A stretch of 64,000 nucleotides of DNA, taken from contig JADDMT010000128.1 in assembly GCA_021401465.1 (NCBI GenBank), positions 1 through 64,000 on the forward strand. Direction: 5' to 3'. The stretch comes from Teratosphaeria epicoccoides (lineage: Eukaryota; Ascomycota; Dothideomycetes; Mycosphaerellales; Teratosphaeriaceae). Positions 22,901 to 33,984 of the stretch are shown in pieces. Position 1 is the stretch's first letter; each line of letters opens with the position of its first letter. Position numbers and translations under genes: made by a program. The notes beneath the pieces are model-generated. The model ran no database searches. It saw nothing but the letters and a program-made list of their open reading frames with translations, and was not told where the DNA came from.

Positions 22901-23520
22901 ATCATGTAGTCGCATTCCTTAAACTTGAGTACTCCTCTTTTCTAGTCTATAACTAGGTTGTACTTTCTTAACTAAGGCATGCCTAGTACTATGTCATAAC
23001 TAGCTATGTTAGTAACGTCTAAGACAATTTCCTCATAGTGCTATTAGATAGCTAGTAGCAACGATATCGTCTCTTGTTCTACACTAGGTAGCAGTAACCT
23101 ATCTACTACTATGAGTTCATATACTCCCTCTCTTCTACTTCGGGTTATAATCTCTCTGCTCTTAACAAATGATTTAGAGGCAAAATTCCCGCTTACTCTA
23201 GAATCTATTAATGCACTTGTTAGGTACCTATTAACAATTACTTTAGTGCGGAAGACTGCTGTTATTAATGCTTAAGCGCTTTCTGTGTTAAGGAACTCTC
23301 TTAGAACGCTCTAGTCTAGGGAGTCGATCTGTTTCCTAACTAGTTATTAGCCTGACGTTACTCTTACTATCCTAGGATCTGTTGTTTTATCCCTAGCGCC
23401 TCTTACGCGTAGTATCTTTCTTCGAGGGTTTCGTTACATGCGTATCGTCCTTGTGTAGCAATTATCATCTAGTATCGTTAGTTTATTCTTCTAACTTCAT
23501 CCTGTATATCCCGATTTACT
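19960..23520 (-). pseudogene. B2 pol, RIP-damaged
   Basis: Read on the minus strand: protease LIDSRVSGNF (near 23180-23215), RT with YMDDILVYT at about 22092-22124, RNase H (about 21300-21800), integrase (about 20250-21200) and chromodomain (about 19960-20040, GQRYLVK, KGY). It lacks the solo LTR that splits pol of B1, so it shows the intact RT to RNase H junction (near 21830-21860). The protease shows the same DSG-to-DSR change as B1. Stops are TAG or TAA, fewer in some stretches than in B1. Confidence 0.86.
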
Positions 23521-23529
23521 ACGCTATAG

Positions 23530-25300
23530 TTATCTGGTAAAAGGTATCTATATAGGGTAGTTGTGCTTCCTCTAGGTATTCGTTCTATGACAAAGTTGTA
23601 GTAGGCGTAGTCTATCTCTAACCATAGATAATTCCAGAATTTAGCTTGTAGTATCATCTATGCGTAGTTAAGCTATACTAGGTTTATCTTTTGTTTCTTG
23701 TTATTCATCCTTAGGAATATTTCCTCGTGTTGTCTTATAATGTATATTAAGAATGCGCGCATTAGTGCTAGCGTATCTATCGTAAACATAAGGATCTCGT
23801 TGTTACTTTCTTCCTTAATTTCTTTATCGGATTCTTCTAATTCATTTAGACTTTCTTCCTTAGACTCGTCTTGCTAATCCTCCTCCTGCTAAGGGGACTC
23901 TAGAACTTCCTGAATCGTTTTAGTCGCCTCCTCTTAAGGGAATGAAGTTCCCGGATCTTAGTTCTCTTTGTCGTTGTTAAAGCAAGACTCGTTAATCTCT
24001 TCTTTAAGGCTTGCGTCTTCTCGTGTAAGGCTTAGTCGTGCGTGCCTAGTCCGTCTTGCCATCATATAGAACTCGGGCTTTAGTAGAGCTCTACATGTGC
24101 CGTGTAGTTCTAGTAGAATTAGCAAGCATTCCTTAGGTAATGTCCCTAACTTGGCAAATTCTAATTTGATTTTGTTTTTGTAGTTATAGAGTTCCTTGTC
24201 TTCTTTGTAGATATTGTACTATAGATCCTTCTAGAGTTCCTAACTAAGAGCTCTACATAGTAATCTATTACTTGTCATGTAGGGTGTTCTTCTAGTAATT
24301 ACCTCTGCGTAGGTCCTTAGCGCTTTCTTAGTAGAGCCTAGCTTACTACTCTTCTTGTAGCCTTCTCCGCCTAAGTCCTTCTGTTGCATCATATTAAACT
24401 GTCGGCGTCGTAACTTATTCTTGTTGCGACAGTCCTTCGCTATGTAGCCTTCTCTACTACAGGCATAGCAAGTTAGTTTTTCTGCTCCTTAGGGTGAATT
24501 CTTTCCCTGTTTTCCTTTTCCTTTTACTACTTAACTCTTCTAGATGGCGTCTAGTTCTATTAGTTGCACGCTATAGTAGTTGTTTCCTTTTAGCTTATCG
24601 TAGGTACTATGGATTTGTCGATTCTTGTATCTAGGCGTAAATCCTGCTTCTCTAGAAGTCTTAGAATCGTAGCGTCATTCTAAGGCTTGTTTGTAGAGCT
24701 TATTGTCGAGATTAATCGTAACCTTAACTAATGTTCCCATATTATCTACTCTTCTGCTGTCGCGTATAGGCTTACCCTTAACGTTATCTTTAAGACCTTG
24801 TTAGTACATTGTCATAAGAGCTTTGTCGTCCTACTTAGTAAGCTAGGAGTATTCCTGAAACTTGGCGGCATAGTTAGCACATGATCCCTTCTAAGTCAAG
24901 TATTAGATAACCCTAACTATAGTAGCAACCTTATTTAAAGATCTAAAGACTTTCTTCATCACATGCTTAAGGTATTCGTAGCTTACGAAAACTCCGTTCA
25001 AGTTGTTAGTTCCGTTACTGTCTAGGTAGGTCCTAAGAAATGGTTAAACCTAATGCTAAGCTCTTCCTTGTATAAATGTCGTCGTAAAGACTGTCTTCAA
25101 GTTATCCTAAACCTAGTTAAACATGAAGTACATGTCTATTTAATTAACCTAGGTGTCAAACTTGTCTTAGTCGCTATAATAGAAGTATGGCTTTCTAATC
25201 TTAAGAATGTCGTTTCTAGCATAGGTTCCTAGTACGTTGCTAGTACTAGCGGTACGTCGAGTACTACTTGTCTCGCTAAGGGCGGGAGTTTCCCTTCTAA
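23530..25300 (-). pseudogene. B2 gag with zinc knuckle, RIP-damaged
   Basis: Capsid sequence lies at about 24600-25230 and the zinc knuckle at about 24434-24475 (C-Y-A-C-S-R-E-G-Y-I-A-K-D-C, again Tyr for His). The charged C-terminal region follows as in B1. The gene begins shortly after the primer-binding region at 25325-25336; the start codon is not certain. Stops are mostly TAG or TAA. Confidence 0.75.
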
Positions 25301-25324
25301 CCTGTAATAAGGCACTTAACCTAA

Positions 25325-25336
25325 GGGCGTTTAAAG
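25325..25336 (-). promoter_or_regulatory. B2 primer-binding region
   Basis: On the minus strand the sequence after the right LTR is CTTTAAACGCCC. It is complementary to GGCGTTTAAA in the B1 LTR (3582-3591), 10 bases. This is the best-preserved family B example of possible self-priming. Confidence 0.5.
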
Positions 25337-25556
25337 TGTTACGGTTACTCGCAACAGGTAGTTAGGTGACTTCCTATTACGTGCAAGCCGAGGCCTCTTA
25401 AATACGCCTCGTTTGCCTAGTTAGAGCAACATTAAGAGACAGCGTAATTAGGAACTACGCTACTACGATTAGTATAATAAGCACGTACATTATAACCTGC
25501 TCCTTCATGTTAATAATCTAACTAATTCGGTTACTTATTATGACGTAGAGGACTTC
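25337..25556 (-). repeat. B2 right (5') LTR, divergent or chimeric
   Basis: It opens TGTTACGGTTACTCGCAACA and matches the other family B LTRs up to GAGGCCTCTT (about 25400). The next 155 bp match no other LTR in the window. Either this is a third U3 type cut off by A2, or the family B part ends at 25400 and the rest is the old flank of A2, perhaps element E. Confidence 0.5.
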
Positions 25557-25946
25557 TAATATAGATGTATATGCTATATAATATGAAAATAACTCGTAGT
25601 GTAATAGACTAATCCGACCTTTAATAGGTACAAGATAGCACTACTTTCTGCTTATTGCAGAGGTAGCGCTAAAGGTACTTATAACCCCTAACGCCTCTCA
25701 ATTAGGGAAAGCATGTCTAAGCCTAACCCCGCAGGGGTACTATAGGGTCAGGAAGCCCCTATAGGGGTACTCTAGGGTTAGCGGGTGTAGGGGCACCCTA
25801 TGTTAGGCATTAATCCTACTTAGATAACATACAAGCTAACGTATGTACAAAGGAACCCCTTACTATGTATAGCAGGGTCACTAGATGCTAAGGGCAGGCA
25901 TTAGAACCTATGCGGCTCTAATAGCCCCCTAGTATTAACCGTATTA
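25557..25946 (-). repeat. A2 3' LTR (390 bp)
   Basis: It runs from TAATATAGATGTATATGC to AACCGTATTA. It carries two of the 30-bp units (about 25722-25780), as in A1 and A3 3' LTRs. Confidence 0.9.
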
Positions 25947-26741
25947 CTACCCCTCCTCCTATGAGGATGTCCCTAGCCTTACTAAGCGCATGTAGAACAT
26001 ATAGGGTATAGGATATAGCACGCTTACACCGCGTAAGAGTAAATAGGTAGGTAGCCTATGTAACATGTGTTATATACACGCCTTAATGTATTCGCAGCAA
26101 ATGCGGAATAGAGGTTACTAACTCATAACAGGTTTTTAAATCTATTACATGTTAGGCAGCTTCGTAACACCTTCGCTTTATATGCAGATCGAGATATTAG
26201 GAAACTACGAGTACGTACCTTAGTGAATCTTTAAAATTATAGGGCAAGTATATATGCTAGCTTTGCTAAGTAGCTTAGCTGTCCCTATTTAGTCATGACT
26301 ATGAAGAAACATGTTGTAGAACCTTAGGGTTAGTTAAATGTGTACAGATGCTCTATGTATACTACTTGAAATAGTAGGAGCAAGCTCCTAGCGTAATCCT
26401 CGTTACATTTTCATGCTAGTAGACTAGTACAAGTATTAGCATACATGCGAAATAGCCACGTTATCTATTTTTACATTGTTTGGTCCCTATGTAAGTTAAT
26501 TAAAGGCAGGTACTCTACGCATGTAGTTTGAGTTACTAGCTTAACGGTTACAGTAGGTAATAGGGGGGCTAGCTAGAGGGTATAAAACTCTCGCTACTTT
26601 CCTAAACTTCCTGTCCCTAAACAGTAACATTAACTTCGCTCTATCTTGCTTAGCCTTTACCTTGCTATGTCTCCGTGTCTAACCTAGAGCTTCTTCTTCT
26701 TTAATCAATCAATTAAGATTAATCAACCTATCTTAGTAATA
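25947..26741. other. A2 3' internal region with antisense promoter
   Basis: No frame. It matches A1, A3 (both reversed) and A0. TATAAAA at 26581-26587 precedes the antisense gene by about 155 bp. The pyrimidine run CCCCTCCTCCT next to the LTR is the complement of the candidate polypurine tract. Confidence 0.65.
26581..26587 (+). promoter_or_regulatory. TATA box of A2 antisense gene
   Basis: TATAAAA followed by CTCTCGCTACTTTCCTAAAC, the same block as in A0 at 2186. Confidence 0.6.
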
Positions 26742-27940
26742 ATAGTTTATGTGCTATAGACAGAGTTTAATGCTACTTGCTCTACCCGCAATTATCGCTT
26801 ATGCTAGCAATGCCTTAATAACCTTAGTAGCTAAGCTACATACATCTCTCCTCCGCGTGTTAGTAAGGCGTCCCCTACCTGCGAGGTATACATGACCTAT
26901 ACTAACTAAAGCGTAGCTAAGATCTACGTCAGCGGATTTAATGAGGGTAGTATCTACTACAACTATGTCAATTATAATGGCAAGCATCAAAAGTGCTAAG
27001 AACTTCCTAAGGAAGTGTATAGAGAGTACAACTAGCTCTGCCATAACATCGATAACTTCTAGAGTACGCGTAATAAGGGTATTACTAAAGGCACTCTAAC
27101 TATGAATAGGCTATAGGCTAAGTATTACGAGACACTTCCCTACTTACTCGGTGCCCTCTTATGCTTTACCGCGACTGCTAACCGCTTATATAGTAGCGTT
27201 TGCTTCGACTCTCTGCTAACAGGCGAAAACGTTTGTCTAGGTCTAATCGTAGACTTAGTCTAGAAGATCTTAAAGGTACTAACTATTAGAGTTAAGACCT
27301 TTACTATAGTATGCATATAGTGCGGGTACCCTCTAAGAATAAATGCTAACTCTCTCTGCTAGACTCACGTTAGCGTCGAGAATTACCTAACTAGCTGCTA
27401 GCGTTAACAACTCGGGGCCCTTACTGCGATCGACAATGACTTCAAGACATAGATGATCTGTAAGAAGGTTATCAAGTAATTTACTACTCCTGTCGCTAAG
27501 GCCACGCTATAGCGTCGTACCGCAAGGTAGCCTGCCTCTAAGCTAGTCTAGAGGACTAAGCCGTAAGTTACTTACTTAACTCCTATTACGTGCGTATAGC
27601 TAACATATTATAGCGCCGCCGCCTAAGCTGCCGCTTCGATGTTACTGTCTAAGAAGAAGAAGAAGGCTAGGGCTAAAATTGAGGTTAGCGACAAGGAAGC
27701 TAAACCTTCCCTACTTGTAATCCGCATAGTGTCTACTAAGACGCTAAAGCACAAGCCTCTAAGCTAGATCTTTAAGGATTAGGAGGATAATGACATTCAG
27801 GATACCTTCGATCCTAATATAATCCTTGCGCGCTATAGTGTTACCATACTAGTTATGTATGAGGAAGACACTAAGTTCGATGATGTTATCGACACTTATG
27901 TTAAGAAGCGGAAGATAGTCTTAAGGGTTAAGCGTGATAG

Positions 27941-28450
27941 TGTTACAGTTACTTGCGATAGGTAGTTAGGTAACTTCCTATTACGTGCAAGCTAAGGCTT
28001 CTTTAGAGAGGCTAACATAAGCAGGAGCTAAGACAATAAAAGATTAGTACAAAGGTAATTCTAATTAGTAAGTAGGTAACATAAGCTAAACGCATTGATC
28101 CTAAGAGGGCATCTTAGCGTTCCTAAATACATAGGAGACATCATAGTATAACAGAGCATGTCTCTATTCTGCTCTGTTAGAAACTATGCTCTAATAGAGA
28201 TAGTCTCTATTACTAAGTTGCTAAGAACTATGTTCTCTATCTTAGCTCTATAGAAGCTTTCTAAAACAGAGTCGTATTATACGGCTTATAGTTATATAGT
28301 ATGACTTATAGCCGTGTTCTCTGTCTTAGCCCTATAGAAGCTTTCTAGAACAGAGTCATATTATATGACTTATAGTTACATTATGTGACTCATAGTTACG
28401 TTATATGACTTAACTGTTACGGCGGTGTCTCGTAACACCGTTCCGTAACA
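27941..28450 (-). repeat. Family B solo LTR in A2 antisense gene
   Basis: A 510-bp LTR with perfect target duplication GATAG (27936-27940 and 28451-28455). It is nearly identical to the left LTR of B2 (18749-19257), which interrupts the A0 antisense gene at exactly the same base. No internal family B sequence follows, so this one is a solo LTR. Confidence 0.92.
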
Positions 28451-28453
28451 GAT

Positions 28454-28821
28454 AGCCGCAAGCGCGCCTAAGTCTCTTTGCCTTCTAATGCTAAGGATGA
28501 GGAGGAGGAGGTAATTGTCCCGCCTAAGCGCGGTAGGGCTGTTACTAGCTCTCTATCTACTATAGGCTCTAAAGACAAGCTCCCCTGTAACCTACTAAAG
28601 AAGAAGATACTAGCCTCTCTTGAGGGCCGAGTATGACAGCCGCAAGCGCGCCTGAGTCTCTTTGCCTTCTAATGCTAAGGATGAGGAGGAGGAGGTAGTT
28701 GTCGCGCCTAAGCGCAGTACGGCTGTTACTAGCTCTCTGTCTACTATAGGCTTTAAAGACAAGCTCCCCCGCAACCTACTAAAGAAGAAGATGCTAGCCT
28801 CTCTTCGTAGCGTTACTACTC
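28454..28821 (+). repeat. 184-bp tandem duplication in A2 antisense gene
   Basis: Two units (about 28454-28637 and 28638-28821) both contain GCCGCAAGCGCGCCT, TCTTTGCCTTCTAATGCTAA and a GAGGAGGAGG run. A1 and A3 have one copy. The period of 184 shifts the reading frame. The solo LTR lies in the first unit. Confidence 0.88.
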
Positions 28822-29099
28822 CTGCTACTCCTAGTTGCCTCGGGTTGCTTAGTAGTCCCTATGCAAGTAGGTAGTCCCTAGCGGACCGTAATAAGAAAGA
28901 CTCTTCTACTTCGGGTTTAGTTAGGAAGCCCTTAACTAGTAGTTGCTAAGCATTACCTACGAAGCTAATCTAAGCATGTCTCTTGTTTTCCTTAGGTTTA
29001 TTCTACGTGTGCTATTAGGCATTAATAATTTATGAGTAGGGCGTTTATTTCTCATTGTTACTTCGCGCATTATACACTATATACACATATCAAGAATAC

Positions 29100-32000
29100 T
29101 TCGAAACTCTTATCTTCCTACAAATCGACCTTCTTAAGCCCTGCTTATAACTCCTCTACTCTTTAAACTCACGAATAGCTTCTAGAGCGTTCTTATAGTC
29201 TTTAGCTAGAACTTATTATGTGTACTTAGGTAGGTATCCTTTCTACTTTACTAGATAGTACGTTACGCCTTTACGCTACATACTATCCTTAATACCCTTG
29301 ACTTCCTACTCTTCGTTTTCTTCTGCTAACAGCATTAGGTCTACAGGCTCTTTACCCTTACGCTATACCTATAGTTTAAGTAGAGATACGTAGAAGACGT
29401 CATGTACACGATACAACGATAGTAATAATAGCTAGTATGCCTGCGATCCTATTATGTCATATATCTGGAATAGTCTGACGAACCTTAGCGTTATCTTCTT
29501 ACTCGGAAGTTTAAGCTTAAGATCCTTAGTTAACAGTAACAACTTCATACTAACTACATACTACATTAGTTTAGCATAGGCGTTATTATATTTAATCTAG
29601 GATTCTAAGGCCTTTTTCTAGTGTTCTATTAGTACTAAATGTACCTTCTGCATACGCCACGCTAATTCCGTAGCGGCTAGCACTCTCTCCTTAGAAGACT
29701 TGTCCTAAGGCGGTTCTAGGTGTATTTCTAGATTAAAGCTATAAAGAATCTAAAATAGCGACATACATATTATAGCATACATACTATTATTAACTAGAAA
29801 TTCTGCTATAGGAATTACGTTAGCCTAGGCATCCTAGTTCTTAGCGTAGTAGCACTAAAGGTACTACTTAAGAGTCTAGTTCATACCTTTAGTCTAACTA
29901 TTAGTCTGTAGATAGAATGTTATACTTAGGTAGTACTTGACATATGCCTTAAACATAAATTCTTGCTAGTATTTACTAGTAAGGACAGAACCTCGATCTG
30001 ATAAAATACTTTAGGGCATACTAAAGCGCTATATAACTTTGTTGCAAAGTAGTCATATAAGCTTGCTACTTATGTACTTTTTCATATATAGGATAAAAAC
30101 ATTCATCTTTAAGTGTTAGTCAACTACTATAAGGACAGTTTAACTATATTGCCTCTCTACTTTGCTAGCGGCAAATTAGTAATAGAATCTATAGCTAAGT
30201 CTTAGTATAGTCTCTCTAGTAGTAGGAGCGCTTAAGCATTACTATAGGGGCAATAGCGCCAAGATTTGCTAATCTAGCATGTCTAGCAGGATTTAACATA
30301 GTCAGAAACATCCTATTTAGGCGTTAGCTACTAGTATTTGCATCTAAGAAGAGCATTTGTCTTCTTTACGCTAAAATGACCTATAAGTTTATTGTTATGA
30401 TGAATACAGAGGAGCTACGAACAGAGTATGTAATTAGCAAGTACGTAGAGCCTATTATTAAAGTACTATAAGTCGCCTAACTTAGTCTAGTACTTCAGAC
30501 TACCTGCGGTATCCTAGAGGGCTATACCCTTATTAAATACCTCTAGTTCTTGCTCTTGTAACTGCTAAATAAGTCTCGAGACTTCTTTGAAGGGTTCTTT
30601 AGACATTACATGCTTACTATATGTAAGCTAGCTAACTACTACACGGATCAAGCTAGACATAGTTGCTATAACTACTAGATAGAAGGGTTCGTTGCTAGCG
30701 GAGGCTATAAGGCCCTATTAGGCCTGTAGTTAACCTATAAGAGGAGCTAACGACAGGTTGCTACCCTCTACTACAAGCTTTGTCTGTAGCGTAGGGAGGA
30801 GCTACTAGTTACCCTACTCCCTAGTGTTGTAGTCTGGTCGTTACGAAGGACTTTTAGCTAGATTCGTCTTTCTAGAACGATGCTTAATAACAAAGTTAAA
30901 GCTAGTAAGGAAAGTCGCCTACCTTGCTTACTAACTACTTAGCTACTTTACGCCTATAAAGCTGTAAAGGTTGTTATAGTTACTAAGTACCTTAATATAG
31001 TACGCTACACCTTTAAGGTAGTGTCGGTACTCCTTAAAGCTGTTAGTAATAGCTAAAAGCTCTTAGTCATAAGTCTCGTAGTTAAGCTTAGCGCCCTGTA
31101 TCTTCTATAACTAGAAGGTAATTAGGTACTATTACGTACTACCTTCGTGTAACTAGAGCTACGATATAATTACGGCTATTACGAATTTCGAAGCATCGGT
31201 CTCTATTAAGATCTTCATAGTAGGGTCAAAGTGCTAAAGTATAGGTATAGTTTGAAAAGCTACTTTAAGTTTAGAGAAAGCCTTGCTCTTAGCCTCCTCC
31301 TAAGGCACTATCCCTAGCTTTTTGCCTTGAATTACGCCCTTTGCGAGGGCCGTAAGGGGAGCCACGATCTTTGAATAAGACTATATAAATCTGTAGTAGA
31401 AGTTAGTAAATCCTAGAAACACCTGTACTTCTTAGAGAGGAGTTAGCTATAGCTACTCTATGATTACAGACACCCTTTAATCATCTATAATGACTCCTTC
31501 CGTTAAGACGATATATCTAAGGAACCTAATCCTGTCTGTAAGGAATAAATACTTCTTTAGGTTTATATACAGAGCAAACTTATAGAGTCATTTAAGTACT
31601 ATCTTTAGATACTAAATATGCTCCTCCCTTAAGTCATAGTAGACTAGTATATTATCTAAGTATACTACGTAGCAGGTATTAACGAGGCCGGCTAGCGCCT
31701 AATTAATATACGCCTAAAAGGTTACTAGTACATTAGCTAATCTAAATAGTATTACTATATACTTAAAGTGTCTATACTACGTTCGGAATGTAGTCTTCTA
31801 CTTGTTACCCTTTCAGATTAGTATCTAGTAGTAAGCATCCTTCAAGTTAATAGACAAGAAGATAGCAGCGTAACTAAGGCGGTCAAGCGTCTCGCTAATG
31901 ATTAGTAGGGGGCAGTAGTTCTTCTAAGTTACTATATTAAGGCCCCTATAGTTAACGTATAGGTAGAGCATGTTATCCTTCTTAAGGACAAACATTACTA

Positions 32001-32227
32001 GCGCTCTAGCCTTGCTGTCACTTTGTCGGATCCACGCATTCTTTTGCGCCTTGTAGAGGTAGTCTCAGAGTGTTTCGAGCTAGGATTCTAACATAGGATA
32101 CAGAGGTTAATACAGAGAAGTGTAACCTTCCTTAAGGTTAATTACATGCTCCGAGTCTAGGGCCTAGGCATAGGCCGTAGCCTCTACGTAGAAAATATCG
32201 GCGTGTTCCTCTAATTTAGGCGCAAGG
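29100..32227 (-). pseudogene. A2 pol, RT to chromodomain
   Basis: Minus strand. Chromodomain at about 29190-29330, integrase about 29560-30480, RNase H about 30900-31250, RT with YLDDILVYYD near 31633-31664. C1 cuts it at 32227; the N-terminal part continues at 39029. Stops are TAG or TAA. It converges with the antisense gene ending near 29006. Confidence 0.84.
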
Positions 32228-32437
32228 TAATATAGTATGCGACTAGTAATTAATACATAGGTATGTAGTAGCGTATAGAGCCTCTATCCCTAATAATAGG
32301 GTAAGGTCTAAAAAAAAACTAATTACTACCCTTCTTTAATTCTCCCGCGAAGCGTATGAGATACGCCTACGTGCGTCACGTGCGGCTTAGCTCGTTAGCA
32401 CAACCGAATGAGCCTATAGCTTAGCCATCTAGTATTA
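32228..32437 (-). repeat. C1 3' LTR
   Basis: The 210-bp LTR starts TAATATAGTATGCGACTAG and ends CATCTAGTATTA. It includes a run of nine A (near 32313-32321), also present in the partner LTR but not in C2. Confidence 0.9.
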
Positions 32438-32799
32438 TTTGCCCCCTTCTCCTATAAGGGTCGTCTTGACACTCAGAGAGCTTCCTTCCTATACTAAGTA
32501 ATATTAGGTCCCCTACAGTTTACTTTGTAAGCAGGTAGCCCCCTTCTAAACCCCCTTCCTTGTAGAGGCAGGTTATAAATCATGCTAGAGTCATGACTTA
32601 GGCAAGATGACTCTTTGTTACTACGTAAAGCATGCTACAAACACACTCGTTAGTTCTAATTAGTTCTAGCGCTAGTTACTTGTAGTAACAGGGAGTTTAT
32701 AGCTATAGGAAGCTTCTATAGCGTAAATAGCGCGCAGGTATAAAGTCCGCTATTTGCATGCAGCAATCCTAACTTTCTTTATTATATTAACCTTTTAAC
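32438..32799 (+). other. C1 region between 3' LTR and antisense gene, with promoter
   Basis: No coding frame is visible. It is shared with C2 (55293-55655). A TATA box TATAAAG lies at 32739-32745, about 60 bp before the antisense ATG. The runs GCCCCCTTCTCCT next to the LTR are pyrimidine-rich, so the other strand is the likely polypurine tract (AGGAGAAGGGGGC). Confidence 0.65.
32739..32745 (+). promoter_or_regulatory. TATA box of C1 antisense gene
   Basis: TATAAAG, with the same box in the same place in C2 (55595-55601) within GCGYRGGTATAAAGTC. It is 55-61 bp before the ATG in both. Confidence 0.55.
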
Positions 32800-33955
32800 A
32801 TGCCTCCTAAAGGTTCTAAGATCGCCGCTAGCGCTGCGCTAGCTACTCCCACGAGGTTAACAGGCGCCTAGCCTGCTTAATTTACGCCCTCCTCCTACTA
32901 CAGTCATAGTAAGGAGCTACTTGTTAACAACTACAAGCGCTACGCATAGTACATTAGCCTTCCTAGTACGTGTCGCTTGCTTTAAACATACGTAGGGTAC
33001 TATTAACTTGATTTTAGAGTACAGGCAATGTAACGCGTGCTTTAAGTTAGGATAGTAGAAGCATTATAAGCAGTATGCCTCTTTGTCTGCCTGAGGCTTA
33101 CACTTCTCCTACTTGTCGTAACTACTAACTATGCTTATAGCTATAGCAAGAGTAACTACGTATGCACCCCTATAAACTAGGCTATAGCGGCCAAATATAA
33201 TGTCATGCTCTGCGCCCGCGCTAGGGCTAAGCGTGTTAGGCGCGATCCTGATACTACTAACGAGGATTACGCTGTAGCCTAGCGGGCCTTCCTAGACGCT
33301 GCCGCGAACTAGCGCCTACTACTCAAGGTATGTTTTCCGCCTGCTTGTTACATACCTTAGGCATAGGTTTTAGGTACTAACTATCTGTAGAGGCTATAGC
33401 GTAACTGTGACTCTATGCCTAAGCGCTTCCCTGCTATTACGGCTAAGGGCAAGCATGCTACTAGCGCCGCGCTAGCAGGTAGTAGCAGCTAGGCTGTCGC
33501 CGCTACTAAGCAGAACACGTAGGCCTTAGTAGGCCTCTTTAAGCTTAGCCGCGCTATAAGTCCCCTAGCCTGTCGTTCGCTCGTTACATGCTAACCTGCT
33601 AATAGTTCCTAGATGCCTGCGTGCCCCGCGTAGATCTTACTCGCGCTGACGCTACTATGAGTAGGCTCTAGGCCTACCTTAATAACAAGATAGAGGTAAG
33701 CATATCCCGCGAATACTCCCTGTCTAATCGTTATCTGCTAACCCCTTGCTAGGAGCATGAGGGCCTTATAGACCTCCTGCGTTGTCGCCCTAACGATAAT
33801 GAAGACGTAGAGGTAGAGGAGGATACGAACATAGCAGTAAGGGATAATGCGGAGATAGTAGTAGAGGATAATGAGAAGCCCTAATTTAGGCACTCTTAGG
33901 GAGTAGGTAGCTCTAGCTACAAGCATGCTTGGCTTTCGCGCCCTACCTAGGGCCA
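32800..33955 (+). pseudogene. C1 antisense gene
   Basis: It begins MPPKGSKIAASAALATPTRL at ATG 32800, directly behind a TATA box, and runs opposite to gag-pol toward the chromodomain end of pol. Further on, QCNACFKLG (33029-33040) gives a C-x2-C motif, followed by a basic and Ala-rich region (NVMLCARARAKRVRRDPD) and an acidic end. The C-x2-C is not in the same frame as the ATG, so there is at least one indel. C2 carries the same start with single substitutions. About 380 codons. I do not recognise the family. Confidence 0.65.
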
Positions 33956-33984
33956 AAATATAGGTAGCCTATAATGCTATTTCC

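Larger units (their letters stand above)
18749..25556 (-). mobile_element. B2: chromovirus family B, minus strand, mismatched LTRs
   Basis: B2 has, from right to left, a primer-binding region (25325-25336), gag, pol with chromodomain, an antisense gene (19334, plus strand), a polypurine tract and the left LTR (18749-19257). The right LTR candidate (25337-25556) matches only over its first 65 bp or so. The left flank GATAG has no partner at 25557. This suggests recombination between LTRs of two elements rather than a simple insertion. Confidence 0.8.
26742..29006 (+). pseudogene. A2 antisense gene, split by solo LTR, with partial duplication
   Basis: This is the best copy of the family A extra gene. 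The start codon position (26742) reads ATA; A1 and A0 have ATG there. One frame runs unbroken to 27940 except TAG and TAA at Gln or Trp codons. It shows L-C-x-Q-C near codon 20, C-x2-C-x11-C-x2-H at 27312-27368, a Lys-rich block KKKKKARAKIEVSDKEAKPS (from about 27650) and FDPNIILARYSVTILV. The C-x2-C...H part followed by a Gln-rich helix loosely recalls fungal OrsD/DUF3505 proteins, but this is weak. A family B solo LTR interrupts it at 27941, and the 184-bp duplication (28454-28821) shifts the frame. An open stretch runs 28662-28874. Confidence 0.72.

Noticed and set aside
26667..26669. ATG at 26667 as start of the A2 antisense gene
   Set aside because: A1 and A3 have GTG there, so it is probably made by mutation. 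The ATG shared by A0 and A1 further downstream is the better start.
32313..32321. Run of nine A as a poly(A) tail of a non-LTR element
   Set aside because: It is inside the C1 LTR and is present in both LTRs, so it is part of the LTR.
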